Shown here: positions 6,409 to 15,011 of the stretch, piece by piece
How positions within the stretch are numbered: position 1 is the first letter of the stretch
Layout of the letters: the number at the start of each line of letters is the position of its first letter
The notes under the pieces: generated by a model
The model's database searches: none
Seen by the model: the letters and a program-made list of their open reading frames with translations, nothing else
What the model was told of the DNA's origin: nothing
NCBI GenBank assembly: GCA_038746285.1
Contig: JBCDKT010000002.1
Span: 1 to 64,000, forward strand
From: Bacteroidota bacterium
GTDB lineage: Bacteria > Bacteroidota > Rhodothermia > Rhodothermales > JANQRZ01
Direction: 5' to 3'
Length of the DNA stretch: 64,000 bases
Made by a program: the position numbers and the translations under genes

Positions 6409-8988
6409 TCACTCCTTCTCGCCACGTCGGTACCACAGCAGGCCAGCCATCAGGAGCGCGGCGAGGTAGACGAGCGCTGTGGCGAGCTGCGAGATCAGCA
6501 GGCCGAGTTCGTGGCGCGGCGGGTCGAACTGCATCGTGAGGATGTGCTTCCCGGCCGGGACGACGACGCCGCGCAGCAGGTGGTTGGCGCGGATGATCGG
6601 AACCCGCGCGTCGTCGAGCGTGGCGTACCAGCCGGCGGGGTAGTAGACTTCGCTCGCGACGAACAGGCGCGGCCGGTCGGTCTCGACCTGCCACACGATC
6701 TCGCGCGGCCCGAACCGACTCAGCTCCACCGAGGCCGTGCTCGCCGAGTCGATGGGCACGGGGGCGAGGGCCTCCGGCAGCGGCTCGGCCAGGAGCGCCG
6801 TCCGGCGGAGGTCGAGGCTCGGGTCGCGCAGCCGCTCGAAGGTCGCCTCGGGCCCCTCGACCACCTCGGTCTCTTCGACGAAGAAGGCGCGCGGCAGGAC
6901 GTCCGGGTTTTCGAGCACGACGAGGCCCGTCTGCTCGTCGCGGAACGCGACGCCGAGGCCGGGGACCGGCTGCCGGGCGACGACGTAGCGCGTGCTCAAG
7001 AGGTCCAGCCCGTTCTCGTTCAGCGACCCGTCGGGGTTGACAAGCAGGTGGTCCATGTAATCCTGGAAGAGCGCGAGCTTAGCCCCGTGGTAGCCCCCGA
7101 CCGACTCGTAGTGGTACGGCGTCCGCCCGTCGATGAACGGGTTCAGCGCGAGCGGGAGCGTGCGGAAGTTGCCCGGCCCGCCGGCCACGTCGATCCGCGC
7201 CTTGATGAACCGGTCGAACCCGTACTCGGGAATCTGCGCCTCGATGTCGCTCCGCGCCTTGAGCGAGGGTGACTCGGCGTTGTAGTACCGCTGCCCTACC
7301 TGCCACAGGTCGACCGTCACGAGCAGGATCAGTCCTACTTGCAGCGCCCAGGCCGGCACCGTCCGGCGGCGGTGGAGGATGAGCAGTACCGCCGCCAGCA
7401 GCAGGAAGAGCACCGAGCGCAGCGCATCGCTGGCGAAGAGGTCTCGCCGCTCCTCCCGCACCTCACGCAGCACCTGCTGCACGCGGGGATCGCCCGGGGC
7501 GATGTTCTGCTGCTGGGCCATCTGCTCGATCTGCGCCCGCTCCCCCGGCTTCTCGAACGAGAACAGCGCGCCGCCCCCCAGCCACAGCACGGCCAGGAGG
7601 ACCGAGGCCGACCCAAGCGCGACGTACACCGCCTTCGTCTTGCGTGCCTCGCTCTCCGGCGTGGCCTCGCGCCGGGCGAGGTAGTGCACCCCCGCGCCGG
7701 CCAGAAACGCCAGCAGGAGCACTACCACGATCAGCCACGTCTCGGGCACCCGGAACGCGTTGAAGAGCGGAAAGAAGTCAAACATCGGCCGGTTCAGAAG
7801 CGGGAAGTTCTCGCCGAGCGAGAAGAGGACCATCAGCCCCGCAGCGATGCCAGCGGCCCACACGATCCGGCGCCGCACACCCCAAAGCCCCATCCCGGCG
7901 AGCATGACCACTACTGCGCCGACGTAGTGGGGCCCCACCGTGAACGTCTTCGCGCCCCAGTAGGTCTGGCCGCCGCCGCCGTACGCGTTGGGAATGAGGA
8001 GCGTCGCAAGCTCGCCCCACCCCTGGCTCCAGCGCATCGCGTAGTCGTAGGCGAGACCACCGCTCTCCCCGGCCGCGCGGATCGTGAACGCCTTGTACTC
8101 GGCCTGGATGAGGTACGGGTGGGCGACCATCAGGAGCGCGAGGATGCTCCCCAGCGCGAGCGCCCCCGTCGAGGTAACGAACCCGCGCCCGGCCCCCTCC
8201 CGGAAGGCCGCGACGCCTCCCACAATCCAGGCAATGCCGATGGCGAACGCGACATAGTAGGTGATCTGGATATGACCAGCCCGTAGGTTGACTGCGAGGA
8301 CGATGGCAAAGAGCAGACTGCCAAGTAAGGTCTGCATCCACGTCGCGTCCGGCGGACGGCGGACGACGAATGCGTAGGCCAGCACGAGCCACGGCGCGAG
8401 GGCGAGGGCGATGAACTTGGAGGTGTGCCCCGCCACCAAGATGATCGGGATGTACGTCGTCAGGCCGAAGGCTACCGCCCCGAGCGTGGCAGCGAGGGTG
8501 TTGCGGAAGAGGTAGACGATGAGGAGGTACATCCCGGCGAGGAGCGCGAAGAAGTGCGCACCCGGCCACCAGCCGAGCTTGCGCAGCACACCCAGCACGT
8601 TGTCCGCCTGGAGCACCTGAATCGGGTAGGACACCATGAAGCTCGGCATCCCCGCGAACGCGTTCGTCGCCCAGAGTGCGTCTTGGCCGGTCTCCTCGCG
8701 GTGCTCGATCACCGACTCTGCCATCCCGCGCCACTTCACGATATCGCCCCCAACGAGAGTCTGGCCGCCGAACGTCGTCGAGGCGAAGAAGCCGAGCGTG
8801 ACCGCGAGCAGAAAGGCGAGGCAGACTGCGTGGCGCACCCAGGGCGAGAGCCGGTCCCAGGCGGTCCGGTGCAAGACGGTCCCGGACGCCCGCACCTTCG
8901 CTGCGCGCGCCTTGCCGTGCTCCGGCTTCGGGGTGGACGCGTCGCCGGAGGGGCGCTTTCGCTTGCCCCTGACGTTCTTCTTTGCCAT
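6409..8988 (-). CDS. YfhO-family multi-spanning membrane protein
   Basis: 859 residues from the ATG at 8986-8988 (MAKKNVRGKRKRP, a basic cytoplasmic N-terminus); an earlier in-frame start at 9036 only adds 16 residues with no conservation I recognise. About a dozen hydrophobic segments occupy residues 50-560, with the GT-C-like pattern GGDIVKWRGMAESVIEHREETGQDALWATNAFAGMPSFM after the first helix. A soluble region then leads to a beta-rich domain ending in PAGWYATLDDARVPIIRANHLLRGVVVPAGKH, the YfhO signature. In Firmicutes YfhO glycosylates lipoteichoic acid; in Bacteroidota relatives a role in surface glycosylation is inferred. One helix returns at the very C-terminus. Confidence 0.88.
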   Translation of the reverse strand: MAKKNVRGKRKRPSGDASTPKPEHGKARAAKVRASGTVLHRTAWDRLSPWVRHAVCLAFLLAVTLGFFASTTFGGQTLVGGDIVKWRGMAESVIEHREETGQDALWATNAFAGMPSFMVSYPIQVLQADNVLGVLRKLGWWPGAHFFALLAGMYLLIVYLFRNTLAATLGAVAFGLTTYIPIILVAGHTSKFIALALAPWLVLAYAFVVRRPPDATWMQTLLGSLLFAIVLAVNLRAGHIQITYYVAFAIGIAWIVGGVAAFREGAGRGFVTSTGALALGSILALLMVAHPYLIQAEYKAFTIRAAGESGGLAYDYAMRWSQGWGELATLLIPNAYGGGGQTYWGAKTFTVGPHYVGAVVVMLAGMGLWGVRRRIVWAAGIAAGLMVLFSLGENFPLLNRPMFDFFPLFNAFRVPETWLIVVVLLLAFLAGAGVHYLARREATPESEARKTKAVYVALGSASVLLAVLWLGGGALFSFEKPGERAQIEQMAQQQNIAPGDPRVQQVLREVREERRDLFASDALRSVLFLLLAAVLLILHRRRTVPAWALQVGLILLVTVDLWQVGQRYYNAESPSLKARSDIEAQIPEYGFDRFIKARIDVAGGPGNFRTLPLALNPFIDGRTPYHYESVGGYHGAKLALFQDYMDHLLVNPDGSLNENGLDLLSTRYVVARQPVPGLGVAFRDEQTGLVVLENPDVLPRAFFVEETEVVEGPEATFERLRDPSLDLRRTALLAEPLPEALAPVPIDSASTASVELSRFGPREIVWQVETDRPRLFVASEVYYPAGWYATLDDARVPIIRANHLLRGVVVPAGKHILTMQFDPPRHELGLLISQLATALVYLAALLMAGLLWYRRGEKE

Positions 8989-9056
8989 GAAACGGAGATG
9001 GTAAATGGTGCAGAGCAGGCGGTCAGCGTCGGCCACTGGCGCGTGTCTCTGTCCTT

Positions 9057-9905
9057 TTATCTACCCTCCGTCACGCGCGGCTCGGTGGACCGGTTTGCCA
9101 GACCGGAAGATACGCCGTGCGCCCGGTCTAGCTCAGCCTGCATCACCGAGCGCACCTCCTCCATCAGCGTCGACACGTCGGCCCGGCTCTTGCCCTCGGT
9201 CGGGATCGGCTCACCGATGACGAGGTGCGCTGTGCCGCCGCACGCCAGCAAGCGGCGCTCGTCGAGGAGCCGGTAGTTGTCGAGGACGGTGACCGGTACG
9301 AGCGGCACGCCGGCTTCGACAGCGATGACGAAAGCCCCGCGCAAGAACGGCAGCAGGCGCCGCGAGAACGACCGCTCGCCCTCGCAGAAAACCAGCACCG
9401 AGTTGCCCTCCCGGATGCGGGCGGCGGCCTCCTTCATGCTCTGCACCGCCCGGCGCGGGTCGCTCCGGTCCACGAACAGGCATACCGACTCCTCCAGCAC
9501 CGAGCCCAGCACCGGTACCTTGCGCAGCGCCGCTTTCGCCATGAACCCAAAGGGTACCGGGATTCCAGCGAGCACTGTCAGGATATCCAGCTCGTTCTGG
9601 TGGTTGACGACGAAGATCACCGGCTCCTCAGGGTCCAGCTCCGTGCGCATTGTCACGTCCAGCCGGATGCCGACGAGCCCGAGCACGGCCCGCGCCCAGC
9701 GCGTGGACCACCGCTTGAACGGCTCCGCCGGGGAGGCGGTGAAGTGGCCGAGGGCACGCTGGGTCAGGTAGCCCGCGAAGCAGAAGCTCATCACGCCGAA
9801 CGCCCACGGTGCACCCCAGAAAAAGCGCAGTCGCTTGCCGAGCGATACCCTCGGCAGCCCGTGCCGCTCTGGGTGCGCCAGGGTTTCGGCGGGGATGGAT
9901 TGCAT
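9057..9905 (-). CDS. PlsC-like 1-acyl-sn-glycerol-3-phosphate acyltransferase
   Basis: 282 residues from the ATG at 9903-9905; a start at 9992 would add a 29-residue leader without clear homology. The acyltransferase motif NHQNELD (H102 and D107 of the HX4D pair) and the later CEGERS (EGTRS-type phosphate-binding motif) are both present, followed by GVPLVPVTVLDN. The family acylates lysophosphatidic acid at the inner membrane during phospholipid synthesis; a hydrophobic helix at about residues 30-50 would anchor it. It lies between the YfhO-type gene and a TIM-barrel gene, all leftward but with gaps, so an operon is uncertain. Confidence 0.85.
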   Translation of the reverse strand: MQSIPAETLAHPERHGLPRVSLGKRLRFFWGAPWAFGVMSFCFAGYLTQRALGHFTASPAEPFKRWSTRWARAVLGLVGIRLDVTMRTELDPEEPVIFVVNHQNELDILTVLAGIPVPFGFMAKAALRKVPVLGSVLEESVCLFVDRSDPRRAVQSMKEAAARIREGNSVLVFCEGERSFSRRLLPFLRGAFVIAVEAGVPLVPVTVLDNYRLLDERRLLACGGTAHLVIGEPIPTEGKSRADVSTLMEEVRSVMQAELDRAHGVSSGLANRSTEPRVTEGR

Positions 9906-10119
9906 CGGTAGGGGGGCCGGAGCGGGATCGAGGCGAAAGGTACGGGCAGCGTCAGCGCCTAAATGTAGTGCAACAGTTACCGTTTTGGGCACCCGATGAG
10001 GAGATTGCGCCCCCTGGTTTCGGCGCAGGCCGGCGTCTCCTTTAGCGCATCCAGCGTGCCAACTAACCCACGTTGTGCCCTATTCGCCCGCCGTGCCTGT
10101 GGACCGCAAACGATGGACG

Positions 10120-10154
10120 GCAGACCGCCGTGGGTGCCAAAACCGGCGGTCTGC
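10120..10154. other. Intergenic hairpin
   Basis: The roughly 300-bp gap between the PlsC-like gene and the TIM-barrel gene holds an 11-bp inverted repeat (10120-10130 with 10144-10154) with a 13-nt loop. There is no T-tract, so it may be an RNA-processing or weak termination element. Nothing else is recognisable in the gap. Confidence 0.5.
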
Positions 10155-10201
10155 GGCTGCGGTCACAATCCTCCCGGCTTGGTACCACGCGCCTGGGTCA
10201 A

Positions 10202-10939
10202 CTATCGGCGACGGGCCGCACGCGCAGCGTGGATCAGCGCCGTCGCCGCACGAAGCCCGTCGGCCGCAGCCGCGGCCTCGCGGAGTTCAAGGCAGAGCAC
10301 GCCGTCGAACCCGGCAGCGTGGAGGCCGCCCAGCACCTCCGGCCAGGCCCTTTCCGCCCGGTCGCCGTCGCGCATCAGGACCACTTCGATGCGGCCCGCG
10401 AGCGCCGCGAGTCCTTGCGCTGCGGACTCGCCGGCGGCCTCGGCCTCGGCGGGGCTCCAGCAGGCACGCACTGCCGGGTGCTCCACCGCTGCCAGCAGGT
10501 CGGCCAGGGCGCGGCCCGTCGACCGGCCGCCGGCCTCGTTGCAGACGGCGAGAGCGCAGCCTCGCCGGGCTGCCCGGTCGCCCGCACGGCGCAGCACGTC
10601 GGCCGCCTCACCCGTATCGCCCGGCAGCGCTCCGACCAGCACGCGCGGGCAGCCGATGCGCGCGCAGAATGCCGCCGCCTCGCCGAGCAGCGCGAGGTCG
10701 TTCATCCACGCCCCCCGCTCGGCGGCCTCCGCCTCGAACAGCCCAGGCGCAATCGCTACGGCCGGCAGGTCGTGCTCGGCCAGGCGACGCTTCAGCCGGG
10801 CCTCGTTGACGTGCGGCACGCGGTCCGCCGGCCCGCCGACCGTGCGGAGCACGACCCCTTCCAGCCCCCACTGGAGTGTGTAATGCAGGGCGCGGTCGAG
10901 GTTCGGCGTGAACGTGTCGGTGAGCCAGGCAGGCAGCAT
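10202..10939 (-). CDS. Sugar phosphate isomerase/epimerase-like TIM-barrel protein
   Basis: 245 residues. Alternating hydrophobic strands and helices such as LEGVVLRTVGG, LPAVAIAPGLFEAEAAERGAWMNDLALLGEAAAFCARIGCPRVLVGALPG, CALAVCNEAGG and FDGVLCLELREA fit the AP-endonuclease-2/xylose-isomerase-like barrel. The usual metal-binding Glu/His set is only partly visible (N and E in CNEAG, E in CLELRE), so substrate and even catalysis are unclear. The protein is slightly short for the family. It is separated by 29 bp from the lipoprotein gene upstream and is probably co-transcribed with it. Confidence 0.65.
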   Translation of the reverse strand: MLPAWLTDTFTPNLDRALHYTLQWGLEGVVLRTVGGPADRVPHVNEARLKRRLAEHDLPAVAIAPGLFEAEAAERGAWMNDLALLGEAAAFCARIGCPRVLVGALPGDTGEAADVLRRAGDRAARRGCALAVCNEAGGRSTGRALADLLAAVEHPAVRACWSPAEAEAAGESAAQGLAALAGRIEVVLMRDGDRAERAWPEVLGGLHAAGFDGVLCLELREAAAAADGLRAATALIHAARAARRR

Positions 10940-10968
10940 GGGCCGCGTCGAAAGGTTAGGGCGCGAGG

Positions 10969-11712
10969 TCAGTCTGAGGCGGTGGCGGCGCGCGCACGGG
11001 CCAGCACGGCCTCGGTGAGACGCACCGCGCGCAGCGCCTCCGCGTCGCGGACGAGCACGGCTCCGAGGCTGCCAGGCGGTACCGTCACCCGTTCCGAGGC
11101 GACGCCTCTGTCGCTGAGCAGGTCGCGGCTCGCCCGTGCTGCCGCTGTGTCGGCCGCCACCACGAGGACGCGGTGGGTACGCCCCAGCGTCCAGGTCGGC
11201 CGGGCGAGGTAGTCTTCCAGCCCAGCAGCCTCCGGGCGCGACGGGGACCAGAGCGCGACGAGCACGCTCCGCTCGGGCGTCTGCGTGAAGCGCGCCTCCT
11301 CGGTCAGTACCCGCGCCGCCTCAAGGACGGCGCTTCCTTCGGCACTCTCCAGGGATGCCGCCACGAGCACGAGTTCGTCGGCATAGCTCGGGTGCCGCCC
11401 TGCGATGTAGCCCAGCACGTGCGCTTGGCTCGGGTCGGGCACGGGACCGGTGGCTCCCGACGCCCGGAGCAGGAACGAGCCGTCCAGCACTGGCATCATG
11501 CCGATTGCCCGCATCCGACCGGCGGCGTAGCGGGCGCGGTCCGCCACCTCCGCCGAGTCCAGCGGCACGAGCGGTTCGGCGAGTGCGCGGAGGTGAGTGC
11601 GCAGGGCGCTCGTGGAAATCTCCTGGTCCGCCTCGGAGAACGCGCGACCGCCCCCGCAGCCGGTGGCGGCCAGTGCGAGCAGGAGGACGAGGGAGCGGGG
11701 AGCCGGCAGCAC
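10969..11712 (-). CDS. Lipoprotein with degenerate M28-peptidase-like fold
   Basis: 247 residues from a GTG start. A signal peptide with lipobox (LALAATGC, Cys about residue 19) predicts export and lipid anchoring. The body follows the layout of M28 aminopeptidases: an ALRTHLRALAEP entry, YAAGRMRAIGMMPVLDGSF, then HVLGYIAGRHPSYADELVLVAASLES, EGSAVLEAARVLTE and RSVLVALWSPSRPEAAGLEDYL. At the places where active enzymes have the HxD, D and EE metal ligands this one has AAS, EGS and RPEA, so it is probably a non-catalytic relative. The assignment rests on the pattern only. A terminator separates it from the outer-membrane gene upstream. Confidence 0.6.
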   Translation of the reverse strand: MLPAPRSLVLLLALAATGCGGGRAFSEADQEISTSALRTHLRALAEPLVPLDSAEVADRARYAAGRMRAIGMMPVLDGSFLLRASGATGPVPDPSQAHVLGYIAGRHPSYADELVLVAASLESAEGSAVLEAARVLTEEARFTQTPERSVLVALWSPSRPEAAGLEDYLARPTWTLGRTHRVLVVAADTAAARASRDLLSDRGVASERVTVPPGSLGAVLVRDAEALRAVRLTEAVLARARAATASD

Positions 11713-11726
11713 GGTGCGAGGTGGAT

Positions 11727-11773
11727 AGAAAAAGCCGCCCGGAGCAGATCGCGAACGACCGTCCGGGCGGCTT
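11727..11773 (-). terminator. Rho-independent terminator after the outer-membrane protein gene
   Basis: On the minus strand a 12-bp stem (11762-11773 paired with 11732-11743) is followed by TTTTTC. It lies 22 bases after the stop of the barrel gene and before the lipoprotein gene, so the latter probably has its own promoter or relies on readthrough. Confidence 0.85.
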
Positions 11774-11795
11774 GCAGGTCAGCGACCAGCCTAGC

Positions 11796-12824
11796 TTAGA
11801 AGCCGAGCGAGGCCGTCACGGTGAAGCCGGAGCGCGTCACGAAGTCCGAGGCTCCGCCGAGGGAGTAGCCGTAGTCGGCGTACTCGCTCAGCACGGCACC
11901 CTTGACCGAGATCGCGATGGGAAGCGATGGCGGCGAGAGGCGGAGGTACGGAGCAATCGAGCCCTGATGCCCACCGCCGGTTACGTTGAAAGGGCTCTCA
12001 GGGTTCGGGCTCAGAAAGCGGTTGACGGCGAGGTTCGTGCGAAGCAGCGCTGCAGCACCGATCTCGACGAAGGAAATCCGGATACCGGCACCCGCTGTAA
12101 AGACGATGAGCTCGTCGTCCTCGATGGCGCTCTCTGGTGCTGCCGATCCTGGCAGGTCGTCGCGGTTGAAGTAGTCGATGCCGCCGAAGAGGCGGAAACG
12201 CTCTGAGGGGTAGTCGAAGTTGGCCCCGATGAACCACGCGTCTACCTGGTCGGTGCCCGGGCGCTCACCCGAAGCCGCAAGCGTCACAGCGTTCTCGTCG
12301 TCGCCGAGGTCGAAGATGTATCCGCCGTGGAGGCCAAGCGTGCGCCCGCGGATGATGCCGTAGACCTTCGCATTCTGGAGGCCGAAGCCACTGTCGAGCG
12401 AGCCGCCACCCGGAAGGTCCGACTCGTTTTGACCGGTGATGAGTTGGCCACCCGCCCCGACGGAGAAGTTGGTGAAGTTGATCACGTTGATCTGCGCACC
12501 GACGAACGCGCGCTGGGCCCGGGCTTCGGTAAACCCGGTCGCGGAGAGTTCAACCTCATTCCCGTTGGGGTCGTAGATCTCGTCGTCCGTGGCGCGAGAG
12601 TAGCCGACCCAGAACTTGATCGGGATGCGCTCGGTGCGGCCGAGGGCGTAGGTGTCGAGCACGGGGTCTTGTGCGTCGAGGGCTTCCTCTTCGTGGGGCA
12701 CGAGGATGGACTCGATGGGCTGCTGCGCGCCAGCTTTCGCCTTCTTGTCCTTGTCTTTGTCGTCGTCCGGGCTGCCTGCGAGGAGAGAGCCGGCGAGCAG
12801 CGCGGTGAGTGCCAATTGGAGCAT
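11796..12824 (-). CDS. Outer-membrane beta-barrel protein (porin-like), function unknown
   Basis: 342 residues. A short signal peptide (LALTALLAGSLLAG) is followed by a Lys/Asp-rich segment (DDDKDKDKKAKAG) and then by alternating amphipathic strands such as RIPIKFWVGYSRA, FTNFSVGAGGQLITG, TLGLHGGYIFDLG and FRLFGGIDYFNRDD. It ends GFTVTASLGF with the C-terminal aromatic residue used by the BAM complex to recognise barrels. It is a self-contained gene with its own promoter region (about 12963-12995) and terminator. The barrel call is well supported; what it transports or binds is not known. Confidence 0.75.
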   Translation of the reverse strand: MLQLALTALLAGSLLAGSPDDDKDKDKKAKAGAQQPIESILVPHEEEALDAQDPVLDTYALGRTERIPIKFWVGYSRATDDEIYDPNGNEVELSATGFTEARAQRAFVGAQINVINFTNFSVGAGGQLITGQNESDLPGGGSLDSGFGLQNAKVYGIIRGRTLGLHGGYIFDLGDDENAVTLAASGERPGTDQVDAWFIGANFDYPSERFRLFGGIDYFNRDDLPGSAAPESAIEDDELIVFTAGAGIRISFVEIGAAALLRTNLAVNRFLSPNPESPFNVTGGGHQGSIAPYLRLSPPSLPIAISVKGAVLSEYADYGYSLGGASDFVTRSGFTVTASLGF

Positions 12825-12962
12825 GGGGTGTCCTCCGTAAGTGGTAGGTAGAAACGAGCGTCGAGATGAAAAGCGCTAGAGGGGAGAGTGCGAGCGGGTG
12901 GTGCCTGCCTGCATTCGGCCCCACATAGCCGTTTCAGGTGACTTGTGTTCCTGCTGGCAGCG

Positions 12963-12995
12963 CAAAAGTACGGCACGCCGCACCTTACATTCAAT
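12963..12995 (-). promoter_or_regulatory. Bacteroidota-type promoter candidate of the outer-membrane gene
   Basis: On the minus strand ATTG (12992-12995) is followed about 21 bases later by TACTTTTG (12963-12970), matching the TTTG / TAnnTTTG promoter of the Bacteroidota primary sigma factor. It lies 139 bases upstream of the ATG. The 284-bp gap between this gene and the divergent dynamin gene holds no other feature I can support. Confidence 0.4.
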
Positions 12996-13108
12996 CCCCC
13001 TCCGCGCAAACGATAATTTCGCCCGTCGCCGCCGGATTCTTTGCCTGTTAGTACAGAGACCCCTTTCTAAGCGTCACCTCCCCCTGCTCAGTTCCATCCC
13101 CCTGACCC

Positions 13109-14908
13109 ATGCCCTCCGACCTTCCTGCCCCAGACGCCACCCCGCTGCGGGCGGACCGCTCGCTCGTCGACGAGGCGGCGGAGGCCCTGCTGGCGCGCGA
13201 GCGCGCCCTCCTGGAGCGCCTCCACGGCCTCATGGCCGGGGCCGGGACCGACGAAGAGACGCTCAGGCGGCTCGGCGACCTCGCCGCGGGCCTCGGCGAG
13301 TGGTTCCTGGTCGTGGTCGTCGGGGAGTTCAACGCGGGCAAGTCGAGCGTGCTCAACGCGCTCTTCGGGACCGTGCTGATGGAGGAGGGGCCGGTCCCGA
13401 CGACCGACAAGATCACGATCCTCCGCCACGGCGAGGCCGAGCAGCGCCACCGCCGCGGCGACTTCGTCACCGAGCGCCACCACCCGGCCGACCTCCTGCG
13501 CGGCCTCACGCTCGTCGACACGCCGGGCACGAACTCCATCGTCCAGGAGCACCAGGCCATCACCGAGGACTTCATCCCACGCGCCGACCTCGTCTTGTTC
13601 GTCACCTCGTTCGACCGCCCGCTCTCGGAGTCGGAGCGGCAGTTCCTCCACTTTATCCGCGACGCGTGGGGCCGGCAGCTCGCCGTGATCCTCAACAAGG
13701 CGGACCTCGCTCGCACCGAGGCCGACCTCGACCAGGTGAGAGAGCACATCCGCTCGGGGTTCCAGACGCTGATGGGGTTCGAGCCGCGCGTCTTCCCGGT
13801 CAGCGCGCAGCAGGCGTTCGCGGCGAAGCAGTCGGGCGACGGGGCCGCGTGGCGCGAGAGCGGGTTCGCCGCCCTCGAAGCCTTCCTCACCGAGACGCTC
13901 ACCGGCGACGAGCGCCTCGCCCTGAAGCTCACCGCCCCGCTCGACGCCGCCGACCGGCTCCTCGGCCGCCTCGACGAGCGCCTGGCCGAGCGCCGCACAA
14001 TCCTCGACACCGACGCCGGCAGCCTGGACACGCTCCAGGCCCGGATCGGACGGCAGGAGGCCGACCTGCGCGGCGGTCCCGAGCGCCATCTGGCAGAGGT
14101 CGACAACCTCCTCCTCGAAATGGAGCGGCGCGGCGTCCAGTTCCTGGGCGACACGATCCGCGTCTCCAAGCTCGGCCTGCTCAAAGACCGGGACAAGTTC
14201 AAGGAGGAGTTCAACCGGCAGGTCGTCCGCGATGCCGAGCGGCGAATCGAGGAGCAGATGGGGGCAGCCGTGGACGGCCTCCTGCGGCAAGTGCTGGCGC
14301 TCTGGAACCAGGCCTACGCGCACGTCGCCGAGCAGGCGCGGCGGGTGTCCCCGGAGCAGGCGTCGGCCGGGCAGCCGTTCCTCTACAACCGGGAGGAGGT
14401 CTTCCAGGACGTGATGCGCGAGGCGCGGCGCACGATCGACGCCTACGACCTCAACGAGGAAGCGCGGCGGCTGCTGGAGAACGCCCGCAGCATCGCCGCG
14501 CTCTTTGCCGGGACGCAGGCCGCCGCCGTCGGCCTCGGGGCGATTGCGACGGTCGTCGTCGCCGCGACGGCGTTCGACATTACGGGCGGCATCCTGGCGG
14601 CCGGCGCGCTGTCGCTAGCAGGCTTCGTGCTTCTTCCCCGCCAGCGCCGCCGCGCCATCCGCGAGTTCACCGCCCGCGTCGAGGCGCTGCGGACCGACCT
14701 CAAGGCCGCCCTCACCGAGCAGTTCACCGAGGAGACCGACGAGGCCCTGGCCGAGGTCCGCGCCCTGCTCCGCCCGCTCGTGGACCTCGTCGAGACCGAG
14801 CGCACGACCCTAGCTGACCTGGAACAGCAGCGCGAGGCGCTCCGGGCGGAGGCCACCGCGCTCCGCACCGACGCACGCGACCGTTACGGCGAGGCGAAGG
14901 TCGGGTGA
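13109..14908 (+). CDS. Bacterial dynamin-like GTPase
   Basis: 599 residues. The GTPase domain has G1 GEFNAGKSS (72-80), the conserved threonine in PTTDKIT (about 98), G3 DTPG (137-140) and G4 NKAD (196-199). The residues GEFNAGKS and the TNSIVQEHQAITEDF stretch are typical of bacterial dynamin-like proteins rather than of Era or EngA. Long helical regions (about 255-450 and 510-590) form neck and trunk, and two adjacent hydrophobic segments (about 467-505, IAALFAGTQAAAVGLGAIATVVVAATAF and GGILAAGALSLAGFVLL) serve as the membrane paddle. The family remodels or protects membranes. It stands alone between the outer-membrane gene and the pilus locus, convergent with the latter. Confidence 0.88.
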   Translation: MPSDLPAPDATPLRADRSLVDEAAEALLARERALLERLHGLMAGAGTDEETLRRLGDLAAGLGEWFLVVVVGEFNAGKSSVLNALFGTVLMEEGPVPTTDKITILRHGEAEQRHRRGDFVTERHHPADLLRGLTLVDTPGTNSIVQEHQAITEDFIPRADLVLFVTSFDRPLSESERQFLHFIRDAWGRQLAVILNKADLARTEADLDQVREHIRSGFQTLMGFEPRVFPVSAQQAFAAKQSGDGAAWRESGFAALEAFLTETLTGDERLALKLTAPLDAADRLLGRLDERLAERRTILDTDAGSLDTLQARIGRQEADLRGGPERHLAEVDNLLLEMERRGVQFLGDTIRVSKLGLLKDRDKFKEEFNRQVVRDAERRIEEQMGAAVDGLLRQVLALWNQAYAHVAEQARRVSPEQASAGQPFLYNREEVFQDVMREARRTIDAYDLNEEARRLLENARSIAALFAGTQAAAVGLGAIATVVVAATAFDITGGILAAGALSLAGFVLLPRQRRRAIREFTARVEALRTDLKAALTEQFTEETDEALAEVRALLRPLVDLVETERTTLADLEQQREALRAEATALRTDARDRYGEAKVG

Positions 14909-14916
14909 AGCCGGGC

Positions 14917-14957
14917 AAAAAAGTGGGGAGAGGCACCCCGCCAAAGCGCCTCTCCCC
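14917..14957 (-). terminator. Terminator of the type IV pilus locus
   Basis: A perfect 10-bp stem (14948-14957 with 14925-14934, loop 13 nt) is followed on the minus strand by a run of six T. It lies 54 bases after the secretin stop codon and ends the leftward pilus transcript. Confidence 0.8.
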
Positions 14958-15011
14958 GGAAGCGCCGCGCCTTACGGGGCGCGGTGCTATGGGCTCGTAT
15001 GAAGCCCAGAC

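Noticed and set aside
5359-7272. Plus-strand open frame of more than 600 codons opposite the glycosyltransferase and YfhO-type genes
   Set aside because: Spans the gap between two well-supported minus-strand genes and shows only shadow composition.
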